Made by a program: the position numbers and the translations under genes
Shown here: in pieces, positions 8,645-17,475 of the stretch
Layout of the letters: each line of letters starts with the position of its first letter
Position numbering within the stretch: the stretch's first letter is position 1
Assembly: GCA_902790675.1 (NCBI GenBank)
Contig: CADASU010000001.1
Coordinates: 186,001 to 250,000 of the forward strand
Origin: Oscillospiraceae bacterium
GTDB taxonomy: Bacteria > Bacillota > Clostridia > Oscillospirales > Ruminococcaceae
Length of the DNA: 64,000 bases
Direction of reading: 5' to 3'
The notes under the pieces: generated by a model
What the model saw: only the letters and a program-made list of their open reading frames with translations
Told to the model about the DNA's origin: nothing
Database searches by the model: none

Positions 8645-9529
8645 TTAATTTATAAATCTTTTTGCAACTAATTTTGCTAATATATTCAAAACAAAAATCA
8701 AAACTAAAAGTATGGTTGCTATAGCAAAGCATATTTTCATTGCATCCGGCACACTACCATTTCCAGACATATAATAAAGATGTAATGTTAAAGTTCGGCC
8801 ACTAGCAAAAAGATGACTAAACAACCCACTCGGCATCTTGGTTCCAGTTCCTATTGTTAACAAAAATGCCGCAGATTCTCCCATAATCCTCCCAACAGCT
8901 AAAATAACCGAAGTTAATATTCCCGGAACAGCACACGGTAAAACAATTTGAAATATAGTGCGAAATTTTCCTGCCCCTAAAGCTAATGCACCATTTTTAT
9001 AAGAATTTGGAACCGTAAGTAATGCTTCTTCGGTTGTTCTAATTATTCCTGGCAGAACACAAATTATCATTGTTAAGCATCCCGCTATTATTGAAGAACC
9101 TAATCCAAATAAAACACAAAATACTGTATATCCAAAAAGGCCAAATAAAATTGATGGTATTCCCGCTAAAGTTTCGGTTGAAAATCTTATTAATTTTACA
9201 AGTTTCCCTTGCTTAACATATTGAGTTAAATATATCGCTGCTCCTACACCAATGGGAATAGCAAATATCAATGTGAAAAATTCTACATATAACGTGTTAA
9301 TTATTATTGATAATATTCCATCTTGCTCTGACGTAGACGTCAAAAATTCCAAAGAAATATATCCAATTCCATTAAATACAACATACGCAATTAATAAAAC
9401 AAAAAAAGCAATTGTTACTGTTGCACAAAAATATATTAATAGCGTTAAAACAATATCAGATTTTCGAACACTTTTTGAATATAAAGACATTTTTTCTACA
9501 TCGCTCTTTGGCTTATCGGTTTGTTGCAT
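8645..9529 (-). CDS. pstA: Phosphate ABC transporter permease PstA
   Basis: Second membrane subunit of the phosphate importer. The 294 residues show six helices and the EAA-type coupling loop (NSYKNGALALGAGKF). Start ATG at 9529 overlaps the end of pstC by 17 bases, so the two are probably translationally coupled; GAGGTG lies 10 bases upstream inside pstC. Confidence 0.96.
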   Translation of the reverse strand: MQQTDKPKSDVEKMSLYSKSVRKSDIVLTLLIYFCATVTIAFFVLLIAYVVFNGIGYISLEFLTSTSEQDGILSIIINTLYVEFFTLIFAIPIGVGAAIYLTQYVKQGKLVKLIRFSTETLAGIPSILFGLFGYTVFCVLFGLGSSIIAGCLTMIICVLPGIIRTTEEALLTVPNSYKNGALALGAGKFRTIFQIVLPCAVPGILTSVILAVGRIMGESAAFLLTIGTGTKMPSGLFSHLFASGRTLTLHLYYMSGNGSVPDAMKICFAIATILLVLIFVLNILAKLVAKRFIN

Positions 9530-10883
9530 CTATCTGCACACCTCTCTTGGATATTTTCATAAAACTTATGTTAACAATCATTATAAAAATAAATAAAACC
9601 AACCCTATTCCAAAAAGACACTGCCTAAACAAGCCAGAAGAATATGCCATATCTATTGCTATACCAGTAGTTAATAACCTAACCGATCCTAATAGTTCAG
9701 GAAAATTCACAATGTTTCCAGCAACCATTATAACTGCCATAGTTTCACCAATTGCCCTACCTACTCCCAAAACAATTCCAGATAAAATTCCCGACTTAGC
9801 TGCAGGCAATGTTACTTTAAAAATAGTTTGAATTCGAGTTGCTCCAAGCCCCAAAGAAGCTTCTTTATATGATTTTGGAATTGCTCTAATAGAAGTTTCT
9901 GCCGTACTAATTATCGTCGGCAAAACCATTATTGCTAATACTAGAATTACCGCTAATAAAGAATCTCCAACAACTGGCCTTTGACTTAAAGTTCTAATTC
10001 CATAAAACACATTCCTAATAAACGGAACAATAATCATCATTCCAAAAAAGCCATATATTACAGAAGGTATTCCCGCTAATAATTCCACAATAGATCTAAC
10101 AATCACAGCAACCTTTTTTGAAGATATCTCAGCCAAAAATACTGCAGTTAAAACTCCAACCGGAACCCCAACAATTACTGCGCCAAAAGTTCCTAAAAGA
10201 GAGGCTAATATCAAATATAAAATTCCGTATTTCCCACAAGACGGATTCCACTCTGATCCAAACAAAAAATTAAAAACCCCAACTTCAATAATAGCCGGCA
10301 GCCCAGAAATAATCATATATAATGTTATTAATAAAACTAATCCAACAGATACTAAAGCAAAACAAAAAAACACAGCTTCTGCAAGCTTTTCTCCTCCATT
10401 AAGCCAAACACTAAATACTGCACTTGTAAGTCCAAATATTAATATTAAAAAAAACGGCCATATAAAACCTATATACACTCTATTACTACTAATGTTTAAT
10501 TCAACTATTTGCCTTTTTAAATCACTAACTGTTAACAAAGAAAATATTGGCGTTATAGCCCCAACAATAAAGCTCCCCGCTGCCAAAACATGCTTTTTTA
10601 ATAATATAAATAAAACACCAATTAAAGGAGACAAAACTCCCAACAAAACAGATATTCTCATAATATTCGGAAAATATATACAAGCCCCATCACCAGCATC
10701 AGCAAGACCTAATTTTGAACCGGCCAATATATCTAAACCAGTAACACAAAAATTATCTTTGTTAATAATTATTTGAATGTAGGGCAATAAAAAACACATT
10801 AACATTAAAATACTGAGCATCATAATTAGAAAAATTTTTTTATTTTGGCTGAAAAATTTTTTCTTTTCTAAAAACAACTCCAT
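9513..10883 (-). CDS. pstC: Phosphate ABC transporter permease PstC with extra N-terminal membrane domain
   Basis: First membrane subunit of the phosphate importer. The PstC core occupies about residues 165-456 and has the typical HSELLAGIPSVIYG-like signature (SIVELLAGIPSVIYGFFG) and the EAA loop SYKEASLGLGATR. At 456 residues it is about 150 longer than usual PstC. The extra part (1-160) holds four predicted helices (about 17-40, 76-95, 99-117, 136-158) with a short outside segment containing Cys46 and Cys68. I see no frameshift or second start separating it from the core. Start ATG with GGAG upstream, 44 bases after pstS. Confidence 0.93.
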   Translation of the reverse strand: MELFLEKKKFFSQNKKIFLIMMLSILMLMCFLLPYIQIIINKDNFCVTGLDILAGSKLGLADAGDGACIYFPNIMRISVLLGVLSPLIGVLFILLKKHVLAAGSFIVGAITPIFSLLTVSDLKRQIVELNISSNRVYIGFIWPFFLILIFGLTSAVFSVWLNGGEKLAEAVFFCFALVSVGLVLLITLYMIISGLPAIIEVGVFNFLFGSEWNPSCGKYGILYLILASLLGTFGAVIVGVPVGVLTAVFLAEISSKKVAVIVRSIVELLAGIPSVIYGFFGMMIIVPFIRNVFYGIRTLSQRPVVGDSLLAVILVLAIMVLPTIISTAETSIRAIPKSYKEASLGLGATRIQTIFKVTLPAAKSGILSGIVLGVGRAIGETMAVIMVAGNIVNFPELLGSVRLLTTGIAIDMAYSSGLFRQCLFGIGLVLFIFIMIVNISFMKISKRGVQIDATNR

Positions 10884-10927
10884 TTATTTTAACTCCTCAA
10901 TAAAACCATACTTTATCTTAACTAACA

Positions 10928-11761
10928 TTATCTTGAAACTGGAATCAGCTTAGCCTTTCTAATAAGCTCTCGGCCTTCATCGGAATATACATAATCAATC
11001 CAAGCCTTAACCAGCTCATCACAAGTTTGTTTTTTTACAATTTGTATAAAAAGTCTGCTAAGTTTATATTTTCCGTTCAATATGTTTTCATCAGTCGCTT
11101 CAACTCCATTCACATTAATAATATTTACAAAATCATCCATGCCTGAAAAAGATATATAGCCTATAGAATTAGGATCACTTTTTACTTTTTCTTTAACTTT
11201 TCCGCTACTATCTAGCTCTACAGAATATTGGCATTTGTTTTTAGCATCAATTACTTTTTCAAAATCAGTTCTTGTTCCAGATGCGGCATCTCTGCCAACA
11301 ACTGTTATTAGGCCATCTCTGCCTCCAACCTCATTCCAATTCTGTATTTTACCGGAAAAAATTTCAAATATTTGACTCATTGAAAGATTTTTAACATCGT
11401 TCTCTCGATTAACACAAATTGCTATTCCATCTATTGCAATATTATATTTGTCAAAATATTCCGGATTTTCTTCTTCATCTAATTCGCGTGATATATCTCC
11501 AATTTGGGCAACACCATCTTTAACCACTCTAGGCGCCTCACCAGAGCCTGTTCCACTTTTTACAACATCAATTTTAGGGTATTTTTTCATAAAACCATTT
11601 GCCAATTTATCACAAACTTCTTGCATTGAAGAAGACCCAACCATTTGTAAATTTCCAGATAAATCCGAATCTAATTCTACATTTTTCTTAACACATCCAT
11701 TAAAAAACACCGTTATACACAATAAAAAAAATGGCATATAAATAAACATATTTTTTTTCAT
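10928..11761 (-). CDS. pstS: Phosphate-binding lipoprotein PstS
   Basis: Extracytoplasmic receptor delivering phosphate to PstCA. The 277-residue precursor has a lipobox ending at Cys23 (FFNGC). Phosphate-contact motifs are visible: GSSSMQ near 42-47, SGTGSGEA, and SGTRTDF. First gene of the pst operon, with a clear promoter at 11823-11851; start ATG with GGTGG upstream. Confidence 0.95.
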   Translation of the reverse strand: MKKNMFIYMPFFLLCITVFFNGCVKKNVELDSDLSGNLQMVGSSSMQEVCDKLANGFMKKYPKIDVVKSGTGSGEAPRVVKDGVAQIGDISRELDEEENPEYFDKYNIAIDGIAICVNRENDVKNLSMSQIFEIFSGKIQNWNEVGGRDGLITVVGRDAASGTRTDFEKVIDAKNKCQYSVELDSSGKVKEKVKSDPNSIGYISFSGMDDFVNIINVNGVEATDENILNGKYKLSRLFIQIVKKQTCDELVKAWIDYVYSDEGRELIRKAKLIPVSR

Positions 11762-11822
11762 ATATGTTAAACCACCTACACTACTTTTCTAAATATAAAA
11801 AGCGTTTCAAAATACCATAAGA

Positions 11823-11851
11823 ATTGTACTACAAATATGTACAAACTTCAA
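11823..11851 (-). promoter_or_regulatory. Promoter of the pst operon with overlapping palindrome
   Basis: On the minus strand TTGAAG, a 17-base spacer and TACAAT. An inverted repeat TTGTAC-N9-GTACAA (11824-11844) fills the spacer and -10 region and could be an operator. No PhoP-box array with 11-base spacing was found. Confidence 0.55.
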
Positions 11852-11877
11852 CTGTTAATTTATACATATATAAAATA

Positions 11878-11912
11878 AAAGGCAGTCAAAAATTTTAATT
11901 TTAACCGCCTTT
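11878..11912 (-). terminator. Terminator of the phage-like head cassette
   Basis: Minus-strand stem GGCGGTTAAAA / TTTTTGACTGCC followed by TTTTATTTTAT, just after the stop codon at 11918. It isolates the cassette from the downstream pst operon. Confidence 0.8.
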
Positions 11913-11917
11913 TTCTG

Positions 11918-12853
11918 CTATTTAACAATGTTGCTATATAATATAATTTTTGTTATTGGACCTTTTTCGTCAAACGAAAAGTGTACTTCGTTTATGTAGC
12001 AATTACCCTTAGATTCCACCTTACCTTCAATTTTAGCAATCATTCCCGGATATACATCAATGTAATTAAGCAATGTGATCTCATATCTAAATCTTTTCTT
12101 GCCATATTCATAAATTAAATATTTGGCCCCCCTATTAGGCAATATGCTCCACTGTTTGGGCGCTTTATAATATCTAACTCTATCTATCCCAACTTCTTCC
12201 GCTAAACTATCACTATAGTAATCACAAAAGTCCAAACCACTTTCAGATTTAATATACACTCGTGATATAATATTCGATCTATCTTCTAATTTAATCAAAC
12301 TTAAATATTTAATATCTGTTCCAAAAACTATAGGTTTAGTAGGAAAATAATAACTGCCCAGTTCAAAATTTTCATCTATAATTGGAAATGTGTTAAATGC
12401 CTTATTACAATAGATAGAAATAACATCCCACGGAGTCATTCCCAATTCAACATAAAAATTACTTAAAGCAACTTTGTTCATATTAAACTTAAGCTTATTA
12501 ACACCATATGGCCTGGCATATTTATCAAACATAGCCACAACACTATAGTTCTTATATTCAATAGGTCTTACTTGATTTTGCCAAATTCTACATATAAAAC
12601 TTCTAACTTTAAGAAAAAAATAATCTCCGTGTTTATTTAAATTTCTTTGAATTATATCAACAAAGCAAGAATACACTTTACCGTTTTCCTTAATAACATC
12701 AACTTTTACCAGATTAATATTTATTTCTGTAACAAACTTAAAACTAAACCATATATCAGTTCCCGATTCACCAAAATGCATTTCATATGATAAAGGTTTT
12801 GGCAAATCAATAATATTGTTTTTAATATCATATCCTTTTAATTTTACTTTCAT
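11918..12853 (-). CDS. Phage-like structural protein, possible tail-hub (gpD/XkdQ-like)
   Basis: Last gene of the head cassette; product not firmly recognised. The 311-residue protein is beta-rich with no signal or membrane segment. A segment near 137-150 (GMTPWDVISIYCNK) and the overall split-barrel look resemble phage late control D / XkdQ hub proteins, which join tail tube to baseplate, but the match is weak. Its start overlaps the stop of the gene before it by four bases (ATGA), so they are coupled. No other tail genes are present, which makes a hub role odd. Alternative: a capsid decoration or adaptor protein. Confidence 0.5.
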   Translation of the reverse strand: MKVKLKGYDIKNNIIDLPKPLSYEMHFGESGTDIWFSFKFVTEININLVKVDVIKENGKVYSCFVDIIQRNLNKHGDYFFLKVRSFICRIWQNQVRPIEYKNYSVVAMFDKYARPYGVNKLKFNMNKVALSNFYVELGMTPWDVISIYCNKAFNTFPIIDENFELGSYYFPTKPIVFGTDIKYLSLIKLEDRSNIISRVYIKSESGLDFCDYYSDSLAEEVGIDRVRYYKAPKQWSILPNRGAKYLIYEYGKKRFRYEITLLNYIDVYPGMIAKIEGKVESKGNCYINEVHFSFDEKGPITKIILYSNIVK

Positions 12854-13527
12854 CGCGTAACCTCTAAAAATTCAAACTCAATCTTACCGTTAGGTCTTCC
12901 GCTAAGCAAGCTAAGAACCGCATTAAATTTTTGACTTTCAATGCAAAGCTCTTTAACTTCACCAGATTCCATCAATGAGACCAATCTAATAAACTGATCT
13001 GAATTAACAACTGCTTTTCCTTCAATTTTCTTTAATGTTCTGCCAAGATCTTTGCAATATATTTCTTCTATAGGCGAATAATAAACTGAAATATTACGTG
13101 ACATCTTAAACTTTGTTTCACCATTAGCCATTATTTTTTCTTCACCAAAATATATTGGAACAAATATTTTTTGATCATCCAGCAATTCAAATTTTACTCT
13201 AGACTCCTGAACATATGCGGTTAAATATTCATCATAGCTAACTGAATAGGAAATTAATTCATTAAATCCATCAATGTTTTCACCATTCAACTTGGCTCTA
13301 ACCTGCTCCGTTAGTTCGCGACAATTTTTAGCTCCTTTAAATCGTGGCATATATGTTTTTAATGTTAAAATAGTTTTCATGTCAGTTCCAAAATAAATTT
13401 CAGCAGTTAAAAATTCTTGTTTTATTGGGCAATCCACTTTTCTAGGGGAAAATGTGCTATAAACTTTTATATCCAGTCCAACTTGAAGCATGTCAATAAC
13501 TTTATTTAAAATTTCATATGGTTTCAT
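12850..13527 (-). CDS. Phage-like protein, N-terminal part resembling tail terminator/completion proteins
   Basis: Function not certain. In the 225 residues, the first half (about 1-100) resembles the small alpha/beta tail terminator or tail completion proteins made next to head-closure proteins (helix, then strands around LTLKTYMPR, then a CRELTEQV helix). The second half (about 115-225) is a separate beta-rich domain I do not recognise, so this may be a fusion. Start ATG with GGAGA upstream; overlaps the gene before it by 14 bases and the next by 4. Confidence 0.5.
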   Translation of the reverse strand: MKPYEILNKVIDMLQVGLDIKVYSTFSPRKVDCPIKQEFLTAEIYFGTDMKTILTLKTYMPRFKGAKNCRELTEQVRAKLNGENIDGFNELISYSVSYDEYLTAYVQESRVKFELLDDQKIFVPIYFGEEKIMANGETKFKMSRNISVYYSPIEEIYCKDLGRTLKKIEGKAVVNSDQFIRLVSLMESGEVKELCIESQKFNAVLSLLSGRPNGKIEFEFLEVTR

Positions 13528-13840
13528 TATCAGTCTCCTTCACAATTAACCTCCAACATCCAATTTCAAAGTCATAATCTCCAGAAATGGTATTGTAAGT
13601 ATGATTATCACATATAACTTTGTCTACACAGTCAACCCGTTCATAGTCAAAAAGCCATAAGCTATATTTATTATTTTTTATATATCCAATAGCACTAACA
13701 CTATCGGTTGTTTTTTCAATAGTTTTTTTCAATATTTTCTGAAATATTCCAGCTCCCTTTACTTCCTTTTGCTTAGAAATTATTTTTAACGGCTTTCCAA
13801 ATGCCTTCATAGTTCGTCTCATTTCATTTCTTACATCCAT
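13514..13840 (-). CDS. Phage-like small head-closure/minor structural protein
   Basis: 108 residues, basic N-terminus then a beta-rich half ending EIGCWRLIVKE. Size, strand order and place between the connector and the tail-completion-like gene fit a head-closure (stopper) protein; sequence alone does not prove this. Start ATG with AGGAGG upstream; overlaps the connector gene by 17 bases. Confidence 0.5.
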   Translation of the reverse strand: MDVRNEMRRTMKAFGKPLKIISKQKEVKGAGIFQKILKKTIEKTTDSVSAIGYIKNNKYSLWLFDYERVDCVDKVICDNHTYNTISGDYDFEIGCWRLIVKETDNETI

Positions 13841-14213
13841 TATTTAAAGCCTCCTTAGACGAGAAAAAAGCAAAACCCTCGTCAATCAAAATATATGCTG
13901 CTTCAGCACGCCATCTATCAAATAAACGATTAGCAATTTCAACTTGCTTTTTTGAATCTTTAGATATAGAATATCCATTACCTGAAAATCTTCCAGTAGG
14001 ATCACTGCTAGAATTTGATAAACTAGTCCACAAATTAACCATAGCAGCACAAAGCATTGTTAAAATAGGAATATCTTTTTCAGTAAAATCTTTTTTGCAT
14101 CTAGCTTCAACCTGAGTAATTGCAATGTTTGCCATAGGCAAATATTTAGCCTTTTCACTTTTAGATATATTTGCCATATCACAAAAAGCATCTAAAACTT
14201 TATTTACATCCAT
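13824..14213 (-). CDS. Phage-like head-tail connector (gp6-like adaptor)
   Basis: 129-residue, mostly helical protein (ISKSEKAKYLPMANIAI, TMLCAAMVNLWTSL) with the look of gp6/YqbG-type adaptors that bind below the portal. ATG at 14213 is chosen because AAGGAG lies 6 bases before it; the frame extends to 14249 without a ribosome site. It follows the capsid gene directly, the usual position. Confidence 0.65.
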   Translation of the reverse strand: MDVNKVLDAFCDMANISKSEKAKYLPMANIAITQVEARCKKDFTEKDIPILTMLCAAMVNLWTSLSNSSSDPTGRFSGNGYSISKDSKKQVEIANRLFDRWRAEAAYILIDEGFAFFSSKEALNNGCKK

Positions 14214-14309
14214 GTTTAACTCCTTTTTATATATAAAGCAGCAAGCCATATAATTTTCTCACTGCTTTTATAAACTTGATATATTGTAAAAATTAAACAA
14301 TATAAAGGT

Positions 14310-15326
14310 CTATTTACCATTAACATTAAGGACTATTGACGCATCTTTAAATATTTTAGCAAATCCTGTAATTGTTGTTATTGTGGCCCTGTTTATTTGT
14401 CTATCTATCAATTTATCAGCCTCAACACTAACATCTCTAGCAATAACCTGTTCCAACGCAAATCGTCTATCTAAAGCTATAATTTTTCCTTCTGGAACTG
14501 CAGAAGACTTAATTAATTTTGCACCCAAAGGATTAGTCAAAGCACCAGTACCCTGAAAATTCAAACCGGTCATTGGATTTTGAAACTCTTTAATTGCTAA
14601 AATTTTAAGCATAACATCGGGAGAAACCAAAATAGTATTCATTTGATACGTTCCAAACTTACTCCAAAGCTTCAAAAAATCCAAATATGAAATTTCCCCA
14701 GTTTTTTCAACATTTATTTGCTCAGCAGCATTTTTTTCACCATCTCCGTTAATTATCACATTAATAGCATCCTCTAAAAGTGTTGTTGCTAAATATGCCC
14801 CTATTTGTTTTAAAGTAACTCCAAAAATATCTAACTTTTGAAATTGAATTGCCTCATAGCTAGCTGATATTGAACGTCCTCTCTTATTCAATTTAATGAG
14901 ATGATTTTTAACATTAATCTTAGTTTCCGGAATAGCATCTCCTTCTTTAACTTTTTCCATACGTTTTTCTTCATCAGTTGGATTTGAGCAAATACTTCTG
15001 TAATCCATACTGTCTATTTTAGTTTTAGTAGCAACAACATCGTTTAAAATATTAGTTTCTTCCATACCACTGTTTACTGCTCTAGAAAGAAATTCTGGGA
15101 ACAAAGCTGCAGACTCAGATGTTTGATAAAATTTTTGAACCTGATCTGAATTAGCGCCTTTAACTTTGATATCAAAACGCTTTAACTGCCTTTGAAAAGC
15201 GTCTAACTTTTCTAAAGATGTTCCACGATAATTTTCGGTAGGATCGAGTTCCTCTAAAACCTCTATAAAACTTTTGTTAGGTCTATTATACATACCCTTT
15301 TCTATTTTTATTGACTCAAAATTCAT
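14310..15326 (-). CDS. Phage-like major capsid protein (HK97 fold)
   Basis: Shell protein of a phage-type head. 338 residues; a charged helical N-terminal part (1-95, delta-domain-like) precedes the capsid fold with its E-loop/P-domain hallmarks, including an acidic-plus-KRGRSISASYEA spine helix start and the late ITGFAKIFKDASIVLN end. Start ATG at 15326 with GGAGG upstream; an upstream in-frame start at 15368 is rejected. Encoded right after the protease gene, as in HK97-like modules. Frame is intact. Confidence 0.8.
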   Translation of the reverse strand: MNFESIKIEKGMYNRPNKSFIEVLEELDPTENYRGTSLEKLDAFQRQLKRFDIKVKGANSDQVQKFYQTSESAALFPEFLSRAVNSGMEETNILNDVVATKTKIDSMDYRSICSNPTDEEKRMEKVKEGDAIPETKINVKNHLIKLNKRGRSISASYEAIQFQKLDIFGVTLKQIGAYLATTLLEDAINVIINGDGEKNAAEQINVEKTGEISYLDFLKLWSKFGTYQMNTILVSPDVMLKILAIKEFQNPMTGLNFQGTGALTNPLGAKLIKSSAVPEGKIIALDRRFALEQVIARDVSVEADKLIDRQINRATITTITGFAKIFKDASIVLNVNGK

Positions 15327-15357
15327 AATAAATATTCCTCCTAAATAAATAATAAAT

Positions 15358-16206
15358 TTATATAACAAATTGACTATAAGTCTGATTTATTTTTTCTTCA
15401 TTTAACAATTGTGGTTTAGCACTTTTCAAATTAAGTTTTTTTGAAAATTCCGACTTAAAAGCTTCTAATTCATCAATATTCATTTTAGAAACCAAATCAG
15501 TAAAAGTATCATTATTAGTCATAAACTGATTTAAAAAACTAAGTTTAACAACGTCTCCTCTAAGTTTTTGCAAATGACGCCTGCCTATCTGCGCTTGCTT
15601 TTCCAGCTGATTATTACGCTCAAAACCTTTAACAACTCCTGCTCCAACTTGAGCCGGAACAGCAACAAAAGACCATTCATATGCATCAATTGGATCAACA
15701 AGCATAACGTAGCATGTTTTTCCGTCATAGTTCTGACCAATTTCATGACCACAACATCCATCATATTCTGCTCCGCATATAGAGCATACTTTTTTTAAAA
15801 CCCTGCAACCAACACTAACTTCTTTAATTATCCCAGCATCAATTTCCATAATTAAATCTTTACAGCGTTCACTTCTAACCATATATGCTTTTGCTTTTAA
15901 AACGAATTTTTGTTCGCCAAATGAAGTAGTTTCCTCAGTTGGTTCAACACTAGTTTGAAAAATTCTAGCAGTCTGGTTTTTAATAATAGGGTTATGGTCA
16001 AAAATTCCAGTTTTTCCTAAAAACAACCTAGACAATTTTTGAAGAGAATCGGTTGTAAAAGCCTCTCCTTCTCGATCAATTTCATTGTCACAAAGGACAA
16101 CTGAAAAAGTAAAAATTTCCTCAGGTTTCATTTCTCGTCTAGTATATTTGTTAATCAAATCAATATCTTGAGAATTAACATCAACTGACTTAATAATTTG
16201 TTTCAA
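15358..16206 (-). CDS. Phage-like prohead protease with zinc-ribbon insertion
   Basis: Likely head-maturation protease that trims scaffold/capsid N-termini. In 282 residues the N-terminal protease region (about 20-195) shows HNP with His71, catalytic-type Ser131 in KEVSVGC and the EWSFVAVPAQ strand near 177-186. Between them a Cys/His knot (Cys141, Cys144, Cys151, Cys152, His154) probably binds zinc. Residues 195-282 are helical and may act as scaffold. Start is TTG with GGAG upstream. A separate scaffold gene is absent, consistent with a fused one. Confidence 0.75.
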   Translation of the reverse strand: MKQIIKSVDVNSQDIDLINKYTRREMKPEEIFTFSVVLCDNEIDREGEAFTTDSLQKLSRLFLGKTGIFDHNPIIKNQTARIFQTSVEPTEETTSFGEQKFVLKAKAYMVRSERCKDLIMEIDAGIIKEVSVGCRVLKKVCSICGAEYDGCCGHEIGQNYDGKTCYVMLVDPIDAYEWSFVAVPAQVGAGVVKGFERNNQLEKQAQIGRRHLQKLRGDVVKLSFLNQFMTNNDTFTDLVSKMNIDELEAFKSEFSKKLNLKSAKPQLLNEEKINQTYSQFVI

Positions 16207-16235
16207 AATAAAATTCTCCTAACTTTAGTAATTTT

Positions 16236-17438
16236 TTATTGCGCAACAACCTGTTCACTCAAGTCCACCAACACAGGCTGCGGCTCTCTACCATTTTCAA
16301 GTTCAATTTTTTCCGCCTGTGCATTATATAATCTAGTTTTAGCAGCTTGAATTTGGTCATTAAAATTCAAAACATCCCATTTAATTTTAGGTCTGTCCGA
16401 ATAGCCATTAACTCTAAGAGCAGTGGTTGCAATTTTCAAAATAATCGGATTCAAAAGACGTCTGTAATAGGCCAATTCACTGGAAAGAATCTCAGCCTGT
16501 TGTTCACTCATTCTTTCTGTAGTAGACCAGCTAAGTCCTAACATAAAAGGTGGAATAGATAGCTTTGAAACAATTTGCTCAACCATCTGCTTTGCCGGAA
16601 CTTCATAATCAATAATTTGATTATCTGCTCCAATAACTTTTATATCAACATCACCAACGGCAACAAAATCTCTTATATCACCTCTTTTACTAGCCGCCAT
16701 CCCATCAGACCATTCTTTAGCGATAATTTCAGCACGTTCTTTTGCATAAACTTGATCCACACCATTTTCTCCTGGTTTGTATGTAACAGCGAATCTAACG
16801 TTACCAACACGATCAAAATTTTCACCCATAGCGCCATATATTTTATTTAAAATATTAGTGACAAAAGGCAAACTGTTTAAAACGCTTTGTCCACAAATCT
16901 CTCCAGGAACTGGATTCAAAGCAGTGAATAAAATTCGTTCAGGATATAGTGGTTCAATTGGAGAATCAAAGCCATTTTTTCTGCAAACTTTTAAATTCAG
17001 CGGATCATCGTCACTCATCAAAACAATATCAGATATATTGGCATTATATAAAGCCGATATATTCCAATCATCATCAAAGACTATTTCACCAACAGCATTT
17101 CCATACATTAACAGGCTGTCTAAATATGTACAAATAAAATGTTCAAGCCCAGTTCTGCTAGCTCCAACTTTAACATTGTAGCTAAAGTCATTTAAAAACC
17201 TCTGCGCTTTTTCATCATCACAGAAAAACGTAAACCCCCCAATAAGTCTCTCAATTTTTCCAAAAGCCGCATCAATTATAGGAATAGAATTTCTCATAGA
17301 TTTATATAAATTAATAGCAGGCTCGTTTATACCACCATAGCCCAAAATAGAATTTGTAGAAAAATTATTGTTTGATCTTGTTTGAACAACAACTGGCGCA
17401 CGACTTTTATTTTTACGTTTACGCTTAAATAATGTCAT
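16236..17438 (-). CDS. Phage-like portal protein
   Basis: Dodecameric DNA gate at one head vertex. The 400 residues include the family core: ALNPVPGEICGQSVL, a stem/clip region near GVDQVYAKERAEI, and the tunnel-loop helix around IPPFMLGLSWSTTERMSEQQ. Start ATG with GGAGG upstream. It lies between terminase and protease, the canonical order, and appears complete. Confidence 0.88.
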   Translation of the reverse strand: MTLFKRKRKNKSRAPVVVQTRSNNNFSTNSILGYGGINEPAINLYKSMRNSIPIIDAAFGKIERLIGGFTFFCDDEKAQRFLNDFSYNVKVGASRTGLEHFICTYLDSLLMYGNAVGEIVFDDDWNISALYNANISDIVLMSDDDPLNLKVCRKNGFDSPIEPLYPERILFTALNPVPGEICGQSVLNSLPFVTNILNKIYGAMGENFDRVGNVRFAVTYKPGENGVDQVYAKERAEIIAKEWSDGMAASKRGDIRDFVAVGDVDIKVIGADNQIIDYEVPAKQMVEQIVSKLSIPPFMLGLSWSTTERMSEQQAEILSSELAYYRRLLNPIILKIATTALRVNGYSDRPKIKWDVLNFNDQIQAAKTRLYNAQAEKIELENGREPQPVLVDLSEQVVAQ

Positions 17439-17475
17439 GTCAAAGCATTCCTCCTTATCGAATAAAAAATTTCAA

